Shown: one piece after another, positions 1-13,708 of the stretch
Numbering within the stretch: position 1 is the stretch's first letter
Layout: the number at the start of each line of letters is the position of its first letter
DNA from: Sphagnum compactum
Taxonomy: Eukaryota; Bryophyta; Sphagnopsida; Sphagnales
NCBI GenBank assembly: GCA_965153455.1
Contig: OZ234497.1
Span: 16,485,872-16,549,871, forward strand
Length of the DNA stretch: 64,000 nucleotides
Direction: 5' to 3'
The notes under the pieces: generated by a model
What the model was told of the DNA's origin: nothing
The model's database searches: none
What the model saw: the letters and a program-made list of their open reading frames with translations, nothing else
Translations under genes and position numbers: made by a program

Positions 1-3000
1 CCACCAAATGTGCCCTGAACCTCTGGATTGCTTTTGCAATTCAATTTGATGGTCGTAGAGATCACTTCAAAGCATTTTTGGTTAAAATTGATGATATGGA
101 AGGTGAATCGAGATTGTTTGTTTTACCTGTATTCAGACTTTATTATACTTTGATGAGAAACTCCAGCTAAAGCTTCAAACTTGCAATTCAGGCCTACATA
201 TTGATAGATCAGCCTGACACACGTTTTTGGACAGCCATTTAACACATGTACAGTTGGGAACGTGCAGAACTCCTTTCTGTAGGAGTTGCACTTTCTGGTT
301 CACTGGCGCACCCAACAACAAATGATGTCACCATTTGTGAAAAAAGGAGTTGCTTTCTGGGTGCCAGTTTGCTCAGCTGGACCCTGAAGCACTAACAATC
401 TGCCAGATTGGTGGAAGATCTGAAATGGGTGAGTCTTTGGGGTGTCTTTTGTTTGAGTCCACAAGGGTTGGTTTCATGATGGCAAATTATGAGAGAGGAA
501 AACAACCTCATGACAATGTTTAACAAAGAGTTCCCACTCAGCTTTATGTCAAGTAGTGAGGGTAGAGTTGTCCTGCCTTGGCATACTAGACTCTTATTCG
601 GAGCATTAAACAACTTTTGAACTTTTTGCAATGCAAGTGTCATGATGCAGTTGAGTGGTAAGACCATGCATATCCTTGGGAATGGCCCTAAAGCACTGGG
701 ATGTCTGCTGATATCCAAGTTCCAGTGTCCTGGTATTTACTGAATTTATGGAGATTCTTGATGCAGCATCTTTTAGCAGTCCCTGAGAATTCAAGTGAGA
801 ATGGCCAAGTATCTTGCAAAAATACTTCCAAGAGCTAAAAAGATTAAAGGAATTTTCATGAGAATGGATGCATTATGACATTGTAAAATGTCTTGCTTGA
901 ATGAATTTGTTGGTGCTGAAAAGGTTAAAAAAGGTAAACAAAAAGAATGATAAGAAATAAAGAAGACAGAAAACACTTCCCAACCAAAAAGCAAATTTCA
1001 AGAGGTTTACAACTTTTGACTCTGACAGCAAATTGAGTTACTTTCTAATGACCTATTCTAATGCAACAAATAGGATTAGGCTTAAAACAAAAAAAATCAG
1101 ACTGAAAATGTAATTGGAGTTCGTGACTGAAACCTATATTTGTGCAACACCAACATTGTTCCTACTAACCAGCAACATGCACACACCTTTGCTGACAGAC
1201 TGAGGTAGAAAAAAGGTCACCATTTTACTTATATAAATATTATCATCAGAATTGCTTTTGCAGCAAGAGCTCAGTTTACAGTACAGTAGGAATGTCTGCA
1301 AGGGGTTCAATCTTACCTGGTAGCAGCCATGTGAGTACTGCTTCAAATGCTCTTTCAACACAGTAAGTCCATTCTGATCTCTGGAGGTGGCAGCCATGCC
1401 AGAGGATTGAGTTCATTCTCCTTGCAGGTTTAGGGCTGGACTCTTTTCCTGGGACAAGGCTTTTGAGCTACCATGCTAGCTCACCCATGTACATGAATCT
1501 AGCTGATTCAAACCTGAGTGGTATGTTGTCATGGGTCCTCTGGCTCATAGCTACCATCTGGCTCTTTTCTTGTTGCTTCAGCTTATGCAACAGTGGGATC
1601 CTAAAAAGAAGATAAGACATGCAAATATGACAAGAGATATCAGGGTGAAGCTACTATTTGCTGCATCCTAACCTGCAAGAGAGATAATGCACTCCAAGAA
1701 CTCAGGGCTCTAACAAAATACAAAGGGAGGGACCACATGGATGGATGGAGACAGTGCCTGGTAATGTGACGAATGTCATCATACCCTGGTAACTATGTTT
1801 CGACCAAACCTGGCATCTGTTGTGTAGAGGCAGTCATTGATGTGATGGTGACTTTTGTGTGAATCTTCTGTATATAATAGAATTAGCTCCTTAACAATAC
1901 TTAATCTCCTCAACAGGGATAGTTGTAAAGTCATGTAATTTCCTTCCATTCTCACGACCACTGGATATTGGACCAGAGGAGGAAATGGAGATTACTCTAT
2001 TCATCCAGAACTTCTTGGATCTCTAGAGGGACTGTATAAGACTGGAAGAAACATATAATCCAGTGCAAGAACAACTTGTTGGACATTTAAACGGTTTTTA
2101 ATACCCGCCATCATTAGACCTTCCAACTGCCAGGTTCTAGTATAGGCCAGCCAAACCTTTACTTGCTTTTTTCTTGCTGTGGTTTTGAGACAAAATTGAT
2201 CTGCAGTCCCTTCCACCTTACCAAGCATGCTTCTTGCATTATGGAGGATCAATACTATGGATAATTGAACTCCTGCTATCTCTCCAAATCACTTAAGATG
2301 GTAGACACCATAGTTAACCCAGCAAAGCCTCATACAAACTGTGCAGATAAGAAAGTGTAGTAGTTTACATTTCAAGGAGACCCTCTTGGGAGAAATTGCA
2401 ATTTGCTTGATTTGTTTAATCAGTCAAGCTTGGGCCTAACTGAAATCTTAGAGTGTCCCTCCCATGAAAAACTTTGGATTTATTTTATTTGTTTGGCTGG
2501 GATTCAGTTGTAGCCATTTTCTGGCCTTTTTTCCCCCTCCTGCATATCAGTATGTTTCATACGTTTCTTCTAATTTTCAGGGTATGTTTGCAGGTCTTGA
2601 GACTTGTGATTTAAACATTGAATTCACTGATTTATGGGTTTTCTTGAGCCCGATGACTTGTGAAGGAATTCCCAAGTTGAGGAGGGCATAATAGGAGCTG
2701 AAGACAAAATCAGCTACTCCTTTGGGTTATCATGCACTAGGCTAGTGGCATTCGCTTCCTTCCTTGATATCATTGCTTGCTCCTTGAAGTAGGCAGCTGG
2801 GAGGAGTATCTGATCAAAAACATTAAATTTAATGAATTTCTAGGGAGAGTTTTTTCCTTCAAAAGAAAGTGTCCAAGCTGCTACAAGAAAAATTCACCAA
2901 ACAAAATGGTAACTTGAAATTATGATGAGAGAAAATTTTAGCAAGAACCAATTCAATAATGTCAGTTGAATTGTTAAGATATACACAGAACTTGTAGTCC

Positions 3001-3338
3001 GGTTAATCTAATGATTGAATGGATAGATCTCCATAGATCATGGGATTGGAGTCATCGGTGTGGATGATGACAGTCTTGATGTCATCAATGGCAGCATGTG
3101 CTTGGGAGCAAGAGAGTGAACGGGAAATACCCCTTCGGTTGTTGTAAGTTTTGGGAGGGAATCATGACTTGGATGTGTCATAATGGTTTCTTCTCTGCAA
3201 CAAGAAATATTATGTATGGTGGTGACTAAACAAAAGTCATCATCAGACAAACTGAGCAGAGAGATGCACAAGAAGGTCATGTGATCTGACCTTGGTTTCT
3301 GTAGTCTGGAATGAGAACAAATGGCTCATTGCTCAATG
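1..3338. other. intergenic, no gene recognised
   Basis: I see no conserved protein motif, splice-consistent exon chain or RNA gene here. Open frames are all under about 110 codons, mutually overlapping on both strands and without recognisable domains. Base composition is AT-rich like the rest of the intergenic DNA. Confidence 0.5.
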
Positions 3339-3474
3339 GGCTCTGCCCCCTTAATGGCAAGTTTAACCCAGCAACAGTTAAAATAGGAAATATTTCCATG
3401 AAATTCCAGAAAAATGTGGGACCAAATGAAATTTTGTATCTCCTTCCCCAATGCTCTCCCTTAGGGGCAGAGCC
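3339..3474. repeat. MITE-like inverted-repeat element, copy 1
   Basis: A 136-bp block starts GGCTCTGCCCCCTTAA and ends TTAGGGGCAGAGCC, so its ends are inverted repeats of about 12 bp. Its interior (CAACAGTTAAAATAGG, then ATGTGGGACCAAATGA) recurs in reverse orientation in the block starting at 4001. Two copies sharing ends and interior support a small non-autonomous transposon. I could not define a clear target-site duplication. Confidence 0.5.
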
Positions 3475-4000
3475 AACAAAGGAATCAACCTATGCTTGCC
3501 AATGGTATGTCCACGAACTTGTGAACATCAAAACAACCTGTCTTTGTGACATAAGTTGAGAATAAGACTTAATTTACTGGAGAAGAAAATTCCAATTTGT
3601 GGGTGGGTAGTATGAATGTGAAAACATTGAAGGATTAAAAAGGCCTGGGTTGTTTCCATGTTTATAGGTTGGGTTGAGAGAACAAGTACAGAATGAAAGA
3701 GACCCTGGAAGCAGTCAAGGCAAAAGCAAAGGAGTGAAAGTGCACAGGTATATGATTACATGCTGACTTTTGAAATCCCCCACCTCCCCCACCTCTCCAA
3801 TAATGGGTTGTTTCCTTTTAGCTATATTTGTCAATTTGCTAATGTTGGAATTTGAATAAAATAGTGAGGAAGCCGGGCTGAAGAGGAGGAGTTTTGAAAG
3901 GTCAAGACTTCCATCTCCAAAAAGTGCACAAAACAACCCATTTATTCAGCCAAGAGACGTTGAACACTGATTGTCAGCGATGAGAGGTTAAATATTTATT

Positions 4001-4180
4001 GGCTCTCCCTATTAGGGGAGAGACTATGGAAAGAGGTAGTTTTTCATTTGGTCCCCACATTTTGAGGAATGTGCAACACCACATGAACAGAACCATGAGT
4101 CCCTTATTTGGGCAACTTCATGGAACATTTCCCTATTTTAACTGTTGTTGGTTTGAACTTCTTGCTCAACTTCCCACACA
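4001..4180. repeat. MITE-like element, copy 2, inverted relative to 3339-3474
   Basis: This block begins GGCTCTCCCTATTAGGGGAG and contains TCATTTGGTCCCCACAT and CCCTATTTTAACTGTTG. Both are reverse complements of interior segments of the 3339-3474 element. The far end near 4180 is diverged and placed approximately. Confidence 0.45.
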
Positions 4181-5590
4181 AGATGAGCCAGTTGTTTGGA
4201 ATTGGAAGGGGATATCTGGATTTTTAGTGATAGGTTGAAAAGAGCACCTAATAAATTGCCATGCAGCCTGCAGTGGCCTGCCAAAAAAGGACTTTAGTGG
4301 CACTCCAAAAAGGATTTATGGAGTTCCAAAAGCAGAAAAAGTATCCACAGATCTGACTGGAGTACCTTTTTCTTGCTTACCCAACCAAAGCATAATAGGT
4401 TACTTTTGCATATTTTAGCTGTATCTGACCAGTTCACGAGGGTGGTTGGTGGTTGCAGGTTTATGCAGCAGCTGTCTATGAATGGTATCATGATTCGTCA
4501 TGTGGGAGGTAAAGTTACTCGTGCACTCCACAAGAAACGTAAGTGCACAAGATACATGCTCTGAGAGACACACAGCATTCTCATGCATCTATTACAGCAT
4601 TGACATTGCTATATTAGCCCTCCAATCAACGCAGTTAACTTGTGGTTGACTCCAGGATGGAATGCTCCCAACTTGTGGTTACACCGGGATTGAAGGCCTC
4701 CCAGCTTCAGTGACAAGGTTAGATACCAAATCAATATCCTTTGGGTTTGAGTCAAATATTCTTGCTTCACCAACAAGATACAAGTATGTCTGGGAAGTTG
4801 GAATTTGTCACGAAAGAAAGTCTGTCTACCTTTCGGTAAACTGACTTTATTGGGTGCATGTATCTGGTATCACCCAATAATCACTCATCCAACATGTGTT
4901 ACATGAACAGTGTAAATTGGAGATTTATTTACTCATTAGCCTTCCTTTGCACCTTTGATCTCCTTTTAAGCTCCAGTGGAACCTCTCCCCCCCCCTAGTA
5001 TGCTGTGGGATTGTTACTTTGAAAACTTGTTGTAACCTGAGGTGAAAGTAAAGATCCCTAAGACTCCTTTTTTTGTGATTGGAAATACTGTGCATTTGGT
5101 GATTGCAAGAGTAATGATATGTTGCACCTTGCATTTCAACTTTGAAACCATGTTGTCTTGTCTTAGGTTTTGCTGAGAATCCTTGGTCTCCTCAGTCCTT
5201 TTTTTTCAACTTAAGAGAACCCGCGTCTTGGTTGGTTCCAAATCCAGATCTGGTATCTGATTCCAGATTTTGATGCAATTTCTGTTCAATTTCTAGAATT
5301 TGTTCTTCACATTCCTGACTCTTGGGTTTTGGGTTCTTCAAAAAAAAATCAAATCTGTTCCAGTTTGGCTTGCTTACACCCATCTCCAGATCGGAGATTG
5401 TGTAAGATATCAGTGTTGTACAAACAATTAAAAAATGGTCACCTAATTAAGAAGTGTAACCTACTTGCAATATTTAAAAAGTGAACACATACTTGCCTAG
5501 AGAACCACAAATCGCAATGCTTGGGCGTTGCTTGTGTAACAACAGCCTAAAAACAGGAACCTGCATTAACAAGGTGTGCAAAGTTCAAAC
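4181..5590. other. intergenic, no gene recognised
   Basis: No gene is seen. The part around 5190-5400 is rich in CCAGATC/TCTGGT-type words, similar to low-complexity DNA at 5.6-6.4 kb and 21.8-22.5 kb. Confidence 0.45.
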
Positions 5591-6366
5591 CAGTGTTGGT
5601 AAGGTACCGACCAGGCTGGTATGACCTGAGGCAACAGCTGCCTTGTACCATTACCTGCCTAGTAGGACTTAAGGTAATACCAGTTTAATATCGGGGTTAT
5701 ATGGATCTCAACATCAAGTATATACCTGCCACATACCAACTACCAACCAAAAATCAGCCTTGGACCCTCCTGGTATGAAAAAATCTGATACCAGTACCAG
5801 TTGGTATGTTCAAAAGTTGGTACCTGCCCAGCCCTAGTGCAAGTAATGGTTCTCTTCAGGTTTCAGCAAGATGATAGATTCAAGGTCGGTTTCTAGATCC
5901 TGGTCCAGCAGAAATTGGTCACGGATTTCCAGTTGTTCCATGTGCAGGACCCATGATCCAGAGACCAGACCTGAAACTGGCCCAGAACTGGGAACTTGCC
6001 AATACTCATTCCAACTCTCAACCACTGTTAAACTGTAAACTGGTATCTACTTTTGAACAGACCAGTCTGGTCCTGGTATGGGGTTCATTTCTTTAAAACT
6101 TTCATACCAGCCTGGTTGCGTATTGGGTCCTCTTGGACGAGTCTGGTCCTGGTATTGGTTCAAAAGACTGACTTTTATCTAGTATAAGGAAGGTATAAAC
6201 CTGGTATTGAACTTGGTATAAAACTGGTATATACCTGGCCTTACCTCAAGTCCCTACCAAGGTGGCACTCGTATAGGACAGGGATTGCCTCCGGTCATAC
6301 TAGTCTAGTAGGGTCCTTGATAGAGTGTTGATACCAGGCGCAAGCCTATACAGGGGTCCAACACTG
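5591..6366. mobile_element. non-autonomous hAT-type element
   Basis: The left end reads CAGTGTTGG and the right end CCAACACTG, a perfect 9-bp terminal inverted repeat. The flanks are GTTCAAAC (5583-5590) and GTTTCAAC (6367-6374), an 8-bp target duplication agreeing at 6 of 8 positions. Eight-base duplications and termini starting CA(G) are typical of hAT elements. The interior is non-coding and saturated with CTGGTA/TACCAG words, which would fold heavily. An internal CAGCCCTAG near 5830 hints at a nested second terminus. Confidence 0.6.
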
Positions 6367-6900
6367 GTTTCAACTTTCAACTATCCCTACAACATTATAA
6401 TAAGTGAAAGGCAGGATGTACACTTGCATTTGTGTTGAGATTTGTGACGGGGAGCTAGGTGCAAAATTCCACACAGTCTACACTTATGGGCATTCATGTC
6501 TCTCCTCAGTCTAATCATTAATCTTCAAGTGGCTGACAGAATAGGTAGTACAAACTGAGCAAAGGCTTCTAAGAAGGAAGATAGTTGGTCACAGGTGACT
6601 TGTAATGTTTGTGGTCACTCATGAGACCCAGGAGTACCTACTACTTGAATGAACGATAACTGAATCCTGTGCAACTTTACTGAAATTCCAAAGTGCAAGA
6701 ACCCTGAAAAGCAAATTCAAATCCCTCAGAATCTGGGCAAAATGGGAAGCTGGTCAGAGGGGGTCTGATGACTGTACCCAAAAAGCAAACAAACCAGAAA
6801 GTAACAGATGAGATGTTGGGGACTCAGGAGTCACGAGTCAGGACTCCAGAGCTTTTCTTTCTGGCGAAAGTAAAATCAAAAAATGAATGAAAAACAAAAC

Positions 6901-7352
6901 AAGTGGGTTTTTTTGGGATTATGAATCACAATAGATTTTTAATATTAAGTTCAAGAAGGTAGCCAAATTATAGATGGATGCTCAAATTTTCTTACCTTCA
7001 TTCATTGCTTATAGCCAGATTTAGCTATAAAGGATCTTCTAATGAATAATCACCACTTTGTCAGTGACAGTTGAGTGGGTTTTTTTCCGGCTAAATCTAG
7101 CCAGTTGGTTTTCTTTTATGAAAATAGTTCAAAGTAAAAAAAAAAAAATTGGTTTCCTAGTTTCCAATTTTCAATTTTTTAAAAACAATTGTCAGATTTC
7201 TCTATTGGGTTCTAGCATATTGCCAAAAATGTGAAGGATGCTTAAACTTTTTTACTTTCACATCCTGTTTATAGCCATATTTGGGTAAACTGTCTTATGG
7301 ATGATCAGCACTTCAGCTCATCACAATTTTTTTAAGGAAAAAAACCCTGCTT
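6901..7352. repeat. copies of the CAGGG-ended MITE family
   Basis: Two adjacent degenerate copies share words with the intact element at 19073-19349: GTGGGTTTTTTT near a left end, AGCCAAA plus GGATGCT, and a right end reading AAAAAAACCCTG at 7349. The first covers roughly 6901-7075 and the second 7076-7352. They look like tandem or nested insertions of one family. Confidence 0.45.
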
Positions 7353-7419
7353 TAACTACATAAAAAAACAAATCCTAAAACACTGCTTTAACTACATAAA
7401 AAAACAAATCCTTAAAACA
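7347..7419. repeat. 36-bp direct tandem duplication
   Basis: The segment beginning CTGCTTTAACTACATAAA occurs twice back to back, starting at 7347 and 7383. The copies are nearly identical, which implies a recent slippage or unequal-crossover event at the right edge of the neighbouring MITE. Confidence 0.75.
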
Positions 7420-7493
7420 CTGCTTCATTCTGATTAGATAGGGGACTGTGTTTTCTTGTTCACCCACCATTCTTCCCTCATGGTCAGTGTTTC

Positions 7494-7745
7494 TTTTTTT
7501 GTCAATTTTGTGATGTAGCCAAAATGGTGATTAACTACAAGAATATCTTGCCAAATTTGGTCACAAGCTAAATATGAAAGTAAAATTTGTTAAGTATCCT
7601 CCTTTTTTTTTGGCTACCCTAATTAAACCATGTATAGAAATCTGAAAAGAATTCTTAAAATTTGATCCAAATCTGGCTACTGAAAATCTCAAAAAATACT
7701 AGATTTTTGAACTTCTAATTTTCAATATAGCTTTTCTGGCTCTAT
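7494..7745. repeat. CAGGG-ended MITE family, inverted copy
   Basis: TTTTTTTGTCAATTTTGTGA at its left end is the reverse complement of the right end of the 19073-19349 element. It is followed by inverted matches to the GGCTAAAT and AGCCAAAA interior words. It is degenerate, with no preserved outer terminus. Confidence 0.45.
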
Positions 7746-8565
7746 ATAGGCAGCAAGAAAAAGGCTGCCAGTAATAGTGCACTGGTGGCTGGTAGTTCAC
7801 TTTGGCGGCACTTTTGAGGAATCAGGATACTTTCTTCTGGGGAGAAGAGAGAACGGTTTCAAGTTCCAACCACAATAATCACACCATAGTTGTAGGCATA
7901 TATTAGAAAACCAAAGAGAGCACAGTGTTGAAGATGATGGGTTGGGTTGCTGATGATCCTTCCCAAGCCATTGGTCGAGTGATTAAGTATGTACATCCTT
8001 GCACTGTAAGTAGTTACAGGGTTTCTGTACACTTTCTCAATGCTCGTTTGTTCTTCATCATGATGGCAGTCAGCAGCTCAAAATTTGATTCTCAAAGATT
8101 TTGTTCTGAATGCCTGTTAGATATTTCTGCATGAAGGTTGGAAAGTCATTAACCATTACTTTCTTAGCAAATCAGAGCTTGTCGTGTGTTTATGAAGGCA
8201 GCATCAAATTGAAAGGTTGTTCCATTCTGAATCTACAACGTCAGGCATCTACAATATTGCTTTATAAGTTAGTAGGCTTCATGAATAACAGTTCTAAGTT
8301 TGGACTTCAGTCAATCTGTTGATAAAAGTCCATGGATATCACTGAATTCAAAAGAACACTAAACAATGACAACCAGAACTTGTGTTAAAATATTTTTTGA
8401 GGACCTGGGAAGGTGGGCACTCGGATCCAGTGTTTTTCTTCTGGCCAAAATTTCACCTCAAATAAAAGGAACATTTTGTCACAAACTCCCTGTCTTTTAA
8501 AGTAAAGAAGTGACAAAATATTCTTAGTGCAGTAATTGGAGGGCGCCTTAAAAAGGGAGATTACC

Positions 8566-8744
8566 TCCACAGGGATTAGGGCTCGTACATTTTTAGCAGG
8601 GTTCTTACACTTCATAAGATTCCTTTCCAGTTCTTTTCTTGCATTATCGCCCTTAGACAGGGGGCATATAACCTTGGAATCCACCCTCTGCTCCACCTCA
8701 AGAAGAGTCCTCATTCTAGTAACACTCTCATCTTTGGGCCTTAC
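8566..8744 (-). other. isolated exon-like open segment, unidentified
   Basis: On the minus strand an open segment of about 60 codons is bounded by an AG acceptor context before 8744 and a GTAATC donor after 8566. The peptide is hydrophilic, with regular Lys/Glu/Arg spacing (for example RTLLEVEQRVDSK and ARKELERNLMK), and looks helical. I could not match it to a family or find partner exons nearby. It may be an exon relic of a displaced gene or chance. Confidence 0.2.
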
Positions 8745-9594
8745 CTACCACAAGAAGGTCAACAAATGTTTTTTGGGGAGAGGGGGGACTTTGCCACATT
8801 TGGACACACTTTATAGTTTTAATGAAGTTTTTAACATCAGTTTGTACAGTTTTGACAGTTTAGTCTTCTGTAAACATTTCGCGAATGGAAGCTAAATCTT
8901 TGTTTGGGATGATCACCAGCAATGTTACTTCAGAAAACTGAAAAAAAACACATTGAGAGTTGGGACAAAAAGATTACTAATTATTGGGTCCACAAAAAAT
9001 GATGCATGCAAACTCCAAACAAATGTAAAAGAGTTTTCCCTATTACCATACCTACAACTGATGTTTGGCACATAATAATTCACAAAAGGTCTAGCCAAAA
9101 AAAAGAAGAAAACTTTATTGATATTTGTTGAAATTGTTGAAAATTGAAGATCATTGGGTTATTATTACATGTGCATAACACAACATGTATTTTGCATACT
9201 TATTATTCCTCAACTGTTGAAATTCTGAAAAATTCAATTTGAAATTGTCTAACCTCATTTTCTAAAATTAAGAAATATTCGACAAAGAAGTGCTGAACAT
9301 CAGTGGTAAGTACAGTATCTAGAACTCAATCATTTGTGCTTTATTTCAATTTTGTTGTCTAATCATTTACATCAAAATTCAATCACATATCCCCATTCCC
9401 CATCATTTTTTTATCATTAGTCTTTTTAATAGCATGGTTTCTAAACACTCAGGATTTAGAATTTTTTTTACACAGTGAGCGATCTTGCATTTTTAGTTTC
9501 AGTTGTGTTCTCACCTGGTGAGAATTGACATTCTGTATCAAATACTGTGTGCTTTTGGAGCAATTAGTTTTGTAACCATTCCAAAATCTTCTAA

Positions 9595-9800
9595 AGGTGC
9601 ATTCACACATAATGTAAGTCAGTGTTAAGTGAAAATCTAGGTGGCATCTTAGATGGTACCCAATGTTAAATGGGTGATTGTTTAATATTAAGTGGATGTT
9701 AACATAAAATCTTCGTGTAAATAGGTTTAGGTTCTAAATGACTAGCTTGTTGTTAGGGAACTTTATATTAGAGTCCTTAACACCAAGTGTGAATGCACCC
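9595..9800. mobile_element. Tourist/PIF-Harbinger-type MITE
   Basis: A 206-bp element has termini AGGTGCATTCACAC (left) and GTGTGAATGCACCC (right), inverted repeats of about 13 bp. It is flanked directly by TAA at 9592-9594 and TAA at 9801-9803. A 3-bp TAA/TTA duplication with GGG-type ends is the hallmark of Tourist-like MITEs mobilised by Harbinger transposases. The interior is non-coding and repeats GTTAA/GTGTTAAG motifs. Confidence 0.75.
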
Positions 9801-12754
9801 TAAGTGAGGAATGTTCCCTCAAAGCAATATTAAGAGAGAGTTTCTGTTTCATTTAACTAGTTATGCTTTGTGTTTCCAATTTCATGATTCTTTTCCAACT
9901 CATTATTTCTACCACCAATTTAGGGCTCCCACCAGTAGGGTTGTGAATCAATTATCCATGACATTCAACGTTTTTTGTGATCTCCATCCTAGTTTTATTT
10001 TCATAGTGTGCTTTCACACTGTGGCAACAAAAAAACAATCCAATACTAAATCTATAAAGGGTTTGCTTCGAAAAAAATACAAACAAAAGTCGCCAGATTT
10101 TGAGGGAAAAAAAAAGGTTACAAGTCGCCAGATTTAGACAGTGAGTTCTTGCACATCCCCAGATTCCCAAAATTTCCTATTGTCCTGTCTGACCTCTCGC
10201 CAACTTTCGCTCATTCTTCTGATCGCCAGTCCACCTGCGTCACAAAATTGGGAAAAACAAACCCTGCTCCATCCCAACAAGGGAATGTGGCAAACGCATT
10301 TCTATACCTCAATGTCAAAAGGTGTTTTGTTGTAAGAATGGTGGGTTATCTGGTGACTTGGTTCAACCAGCAAAGTTGATTGTCACTAGTAGTGTGAAGT
10401 AGTCTGGAACCCAAGTTTTTTGTTCATCAAATATGTCAAACATGAGGGTTTTCCTCAATGGAATGTAAATAAAAGCTCAACTTGTTGCTTTTGCACAATC
10501 CAGCATTTCTTACCTACAATGTTGGTCTCCCTACTTTCTTGAGTTTTTGCCTTCTTTAAATATTCTAGTTGATCTCTTTCTCAAGTTTTTGTGTTACACT
10601 TTAAATGAGGGTTCTAAAGCAATTGGCAAGGGCTTTTAAACACGATAACAAGTTTTTTTTCATCATATCTTTAAATGACATCAGCTTATTTTTAATGAGG
10701 CGATCATTTTGGCTATTTAGCAATGGGATCAGGCACTTGTAGTCTTGTCATAGGTTTTTAAGTTTTTGGTAAAAGATTGGATAGGCTTCAAAAATGAAGT
10801 TATCTTTTAAGTCACCTTCCTTTTGGGTGGGTTTTTTCTTCCTCCCCCAACCTTTCATGGAGCACCAATGTTGTTATATGCAAAAAGAGAACTTTATAAA
10901 AAAATTGGATGTCAAATATTGATAGTCTTTCATTTATTGCACATGACTTTTCAAAATTTTGGCTTTAGTTACCCTACCTCAAGGGCTGCTTTGGCCAAAA
11001 AAAAATTTTGGCAAGTGCCTAATTATTTGGTTTCGACAAGAAAAAAAATACTAATTTTTTCAACAATTACAAGTGAAAGTGCTTAAGTTGTACACTAATC
11101 ACTTGAATTTTTAAAAAACAGGTCTTTGAGTTTGAAATAACTTTTAAAATCAAAACCAACAATTATACACAAAATCAAATACCCACTCAACACAGGTTGC
11201 CACAACAAAAGAGTTTTTATGCAATTATTAATTGGCCAAAAAAATGATCACCTACATTCCTTACTAGTTCTTTCATGAAAATTATCACCTCTTTGAGGTT
11301 TTTGAAAAAAAATAAAACTCACAATTCTCAAAGTAGACAATATTTCAATTCTCATACAATTAAAAAATTGAAATCAATGATTATCATCAAAACCAAATAC
11401 ATGTCTAACACTAGAATAGACCCCTAGTGGACAACAACAAAACAACAAATAAATTTTTATGCAGCCCCTAGGTATCCTTTGATGATCAGCAACTAGAAGA
11501 TTGACTAGAAAATTATGCTTGGTGACAACAACAAAAGGTTATGTATTGCCATAAGAAAGTGGGGGAGGGGAGGGGCCATGTGTGTGTGTATTATAAAAAT
11601 ATGAATCCTAAAACTCTTTTAAGAAAAAATTGTTGGATCTAAAGATTTGCACCACAGTATCAGCTGTCTACAATGGTTTGGTTTGCCTAAAACTTTTCTG
11701 TTGTATTCCCATAGGTCCTGAAATGTTGCATAAAAAAAGAAAAAAGTTGTGAGAGGCTGAAATTTAAATCAAATGTTGAAGTTGCTTGCAACAAAGAAAA
11801 ACCACAATCTCTGTGTGAAACTAGTTTTATCACCAACATGTACTTTCAGACTTCATGCAAGGTCAGTCTATCTTTTTAATAGCTAAATTTCATCTTGCAT
11901 TATACCCAAACAGCTTGGGTTGCTAGTTGCTACTACCGTTTTCTTTCATTATTTTACGTAAAACTTTAATATATGAAATGTTGACATCATACCTTATGAT
12001 AAGTGATTAATTATCCACATTAAGAATAGAAATTTTTGTTTGCCTTCACAAACCAGGTCTGATGATTTTTAAATTCCTGGCTTACTTATGATTCCATATA
12101 TGACATGAAAGGCCTAAAAACTCTCAGTTCTGAATCCTCATCACTGCTTTTCAAGCAATAGATACAAAGGAGCTATTCCCTCTTTAAAATTATTGAGGTA
12201 GGACTTGAGTGCTTCATGTTTTCCATTACTTTTCTTCCTTCTTGTTGTGTCTGTCCTGTTTGCAAATAAAGTTGTCCAGATTTGACATCAATCGTTTCCC
12301 CATTCAAGCATGTTGGAGTGATTTCTAGCCTGGTACTAAAAATTCCAGTGACTTGGTTTAAAGGAATCCAGGTACAAAGGGCGCTGCAATGTGCTTGTTC
12401 CCATTAATCTCATGCAGTTTGATATGAGTGCAAAGAGGATGAGAAAACAGAAAACCATGGCACATGAGAATATGTTTTTGTGAGACAAGTGAAAATAAGT
12501 ACCCTGTGATGAATTACAGCGGGTAGAATGAACAGCACCCACCAATGCACCAGTTGGCCATTCTCTCCATAAGCATGGGCTGCATTTCTTTCATCTGGCT
12601 CCTGACCTTGTCTTAATCAACATTGTATCACAGTGCACCTTTTTTGGCTTCTAACCTTTGTCCTTTTTTTTTTGTTTTGGCCGTTTCTTTCTCAACCCTA
12701 ACCACCGTACTACTTTCCCATCTAGCTACTCTATTGACCTAACTACCTCTATTT
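9801..12754. other. AT-rich intergenic DNA, no gene recognised
   Basis: No gene motif is seen. Around 10085-10140 there is a short fragment with GTCGCCAGATTT, a word also found inside the CAGGG-ended MITE copies. Long A/T runs dominate 10.9-11.4 kb. Confidence 0.5.
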
Positions 12755-13085
12755 CTTAACAAAATCTCTATCTATTCGTGTCTATATCTTTATCTCCCCC
12801 ACAAAGCCTTTATCTATTCTTGGCTGAACTTTTATCGCTTGAAAGAAATCTCCCTGCTTCTTGGTTAAACTTTTATATCTTGATAAAACATTTGTATTTT
12901 TTTTGTTCAACCTATACCTTTTGGAAAAACTTCCATTTTTTCATAGTCAAACTTTTATCTCTAAAAAGAACCTCTAAACCTTTAGCTCTTGACAAATCTT
13001 CTATCTTTTCCTAGTTAAAACTTTATTTCTTGACAAAACCTTTCTGTTTCTTAGCTAAAACCCTACCTCTCAACAAAACTTACTT
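12755..13085. repeat. degenerate pyrimidine-rich tandem array (about 45-55 bp unit)
   Basis: Phrases of the type TTAAACTTTTATCTCTTGA followed by CAAAACCTTT recur about six times with drift. The plus strand is nearly free of G over most of the stretch. The short open frame across it is a by-product of the repeat. Confidence 0.55.
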
Positions 13086-13708
13086 ACCCACCCATCATAA
13101 TATCGACCTAGCACTTGCACACTATTGACTTCAATTGATGAAGTTATAACATAAAATGCAAGTGTTGCAAAAAAAACCCACCAATGATTATTATAATCAT
13201 ATTCAAACTTTTGATGATGATAAATGTGTGCTCTAAATGCAAACAATCAACTTTACAACATTAGTTTTATAACTTTGCCTCCATTTTGAGCTATTTAATG
13301 CATGGTGGATTTAATTTTGTCAATGTAATTTGATTTAACAATAGGCCATAAACTTAGCAATTTGATATGCATATTCTAATGATGTACTTAAACAATATGG
13401 TTTCCATTTCAAAGTGTTATTAATAGAATGTTATGGAGGTTTCCAAGCTTGTCTTCTTTCGCAAATTCCGAATTTTAAATGGGCATTTAAAGTTTTCCAC
13501 CCATGAAAGTTAGTTCAGAATGTTTGAAGGTCATTGTGGTTGATGATGTGGTTGAATTTTTTCATTGAATTATTGTTTTTATTTGTTGTACATTGATATG
13601 TATGAGATCGGGTGCACCCTTTTCTAAGTGTTGGATTTCAAAATTTTGTCCAAAATAAAAATCTAGACAATGAAATGCAAAATGAAAGTCCTTTAGAAGA
13701 GGAGGAAT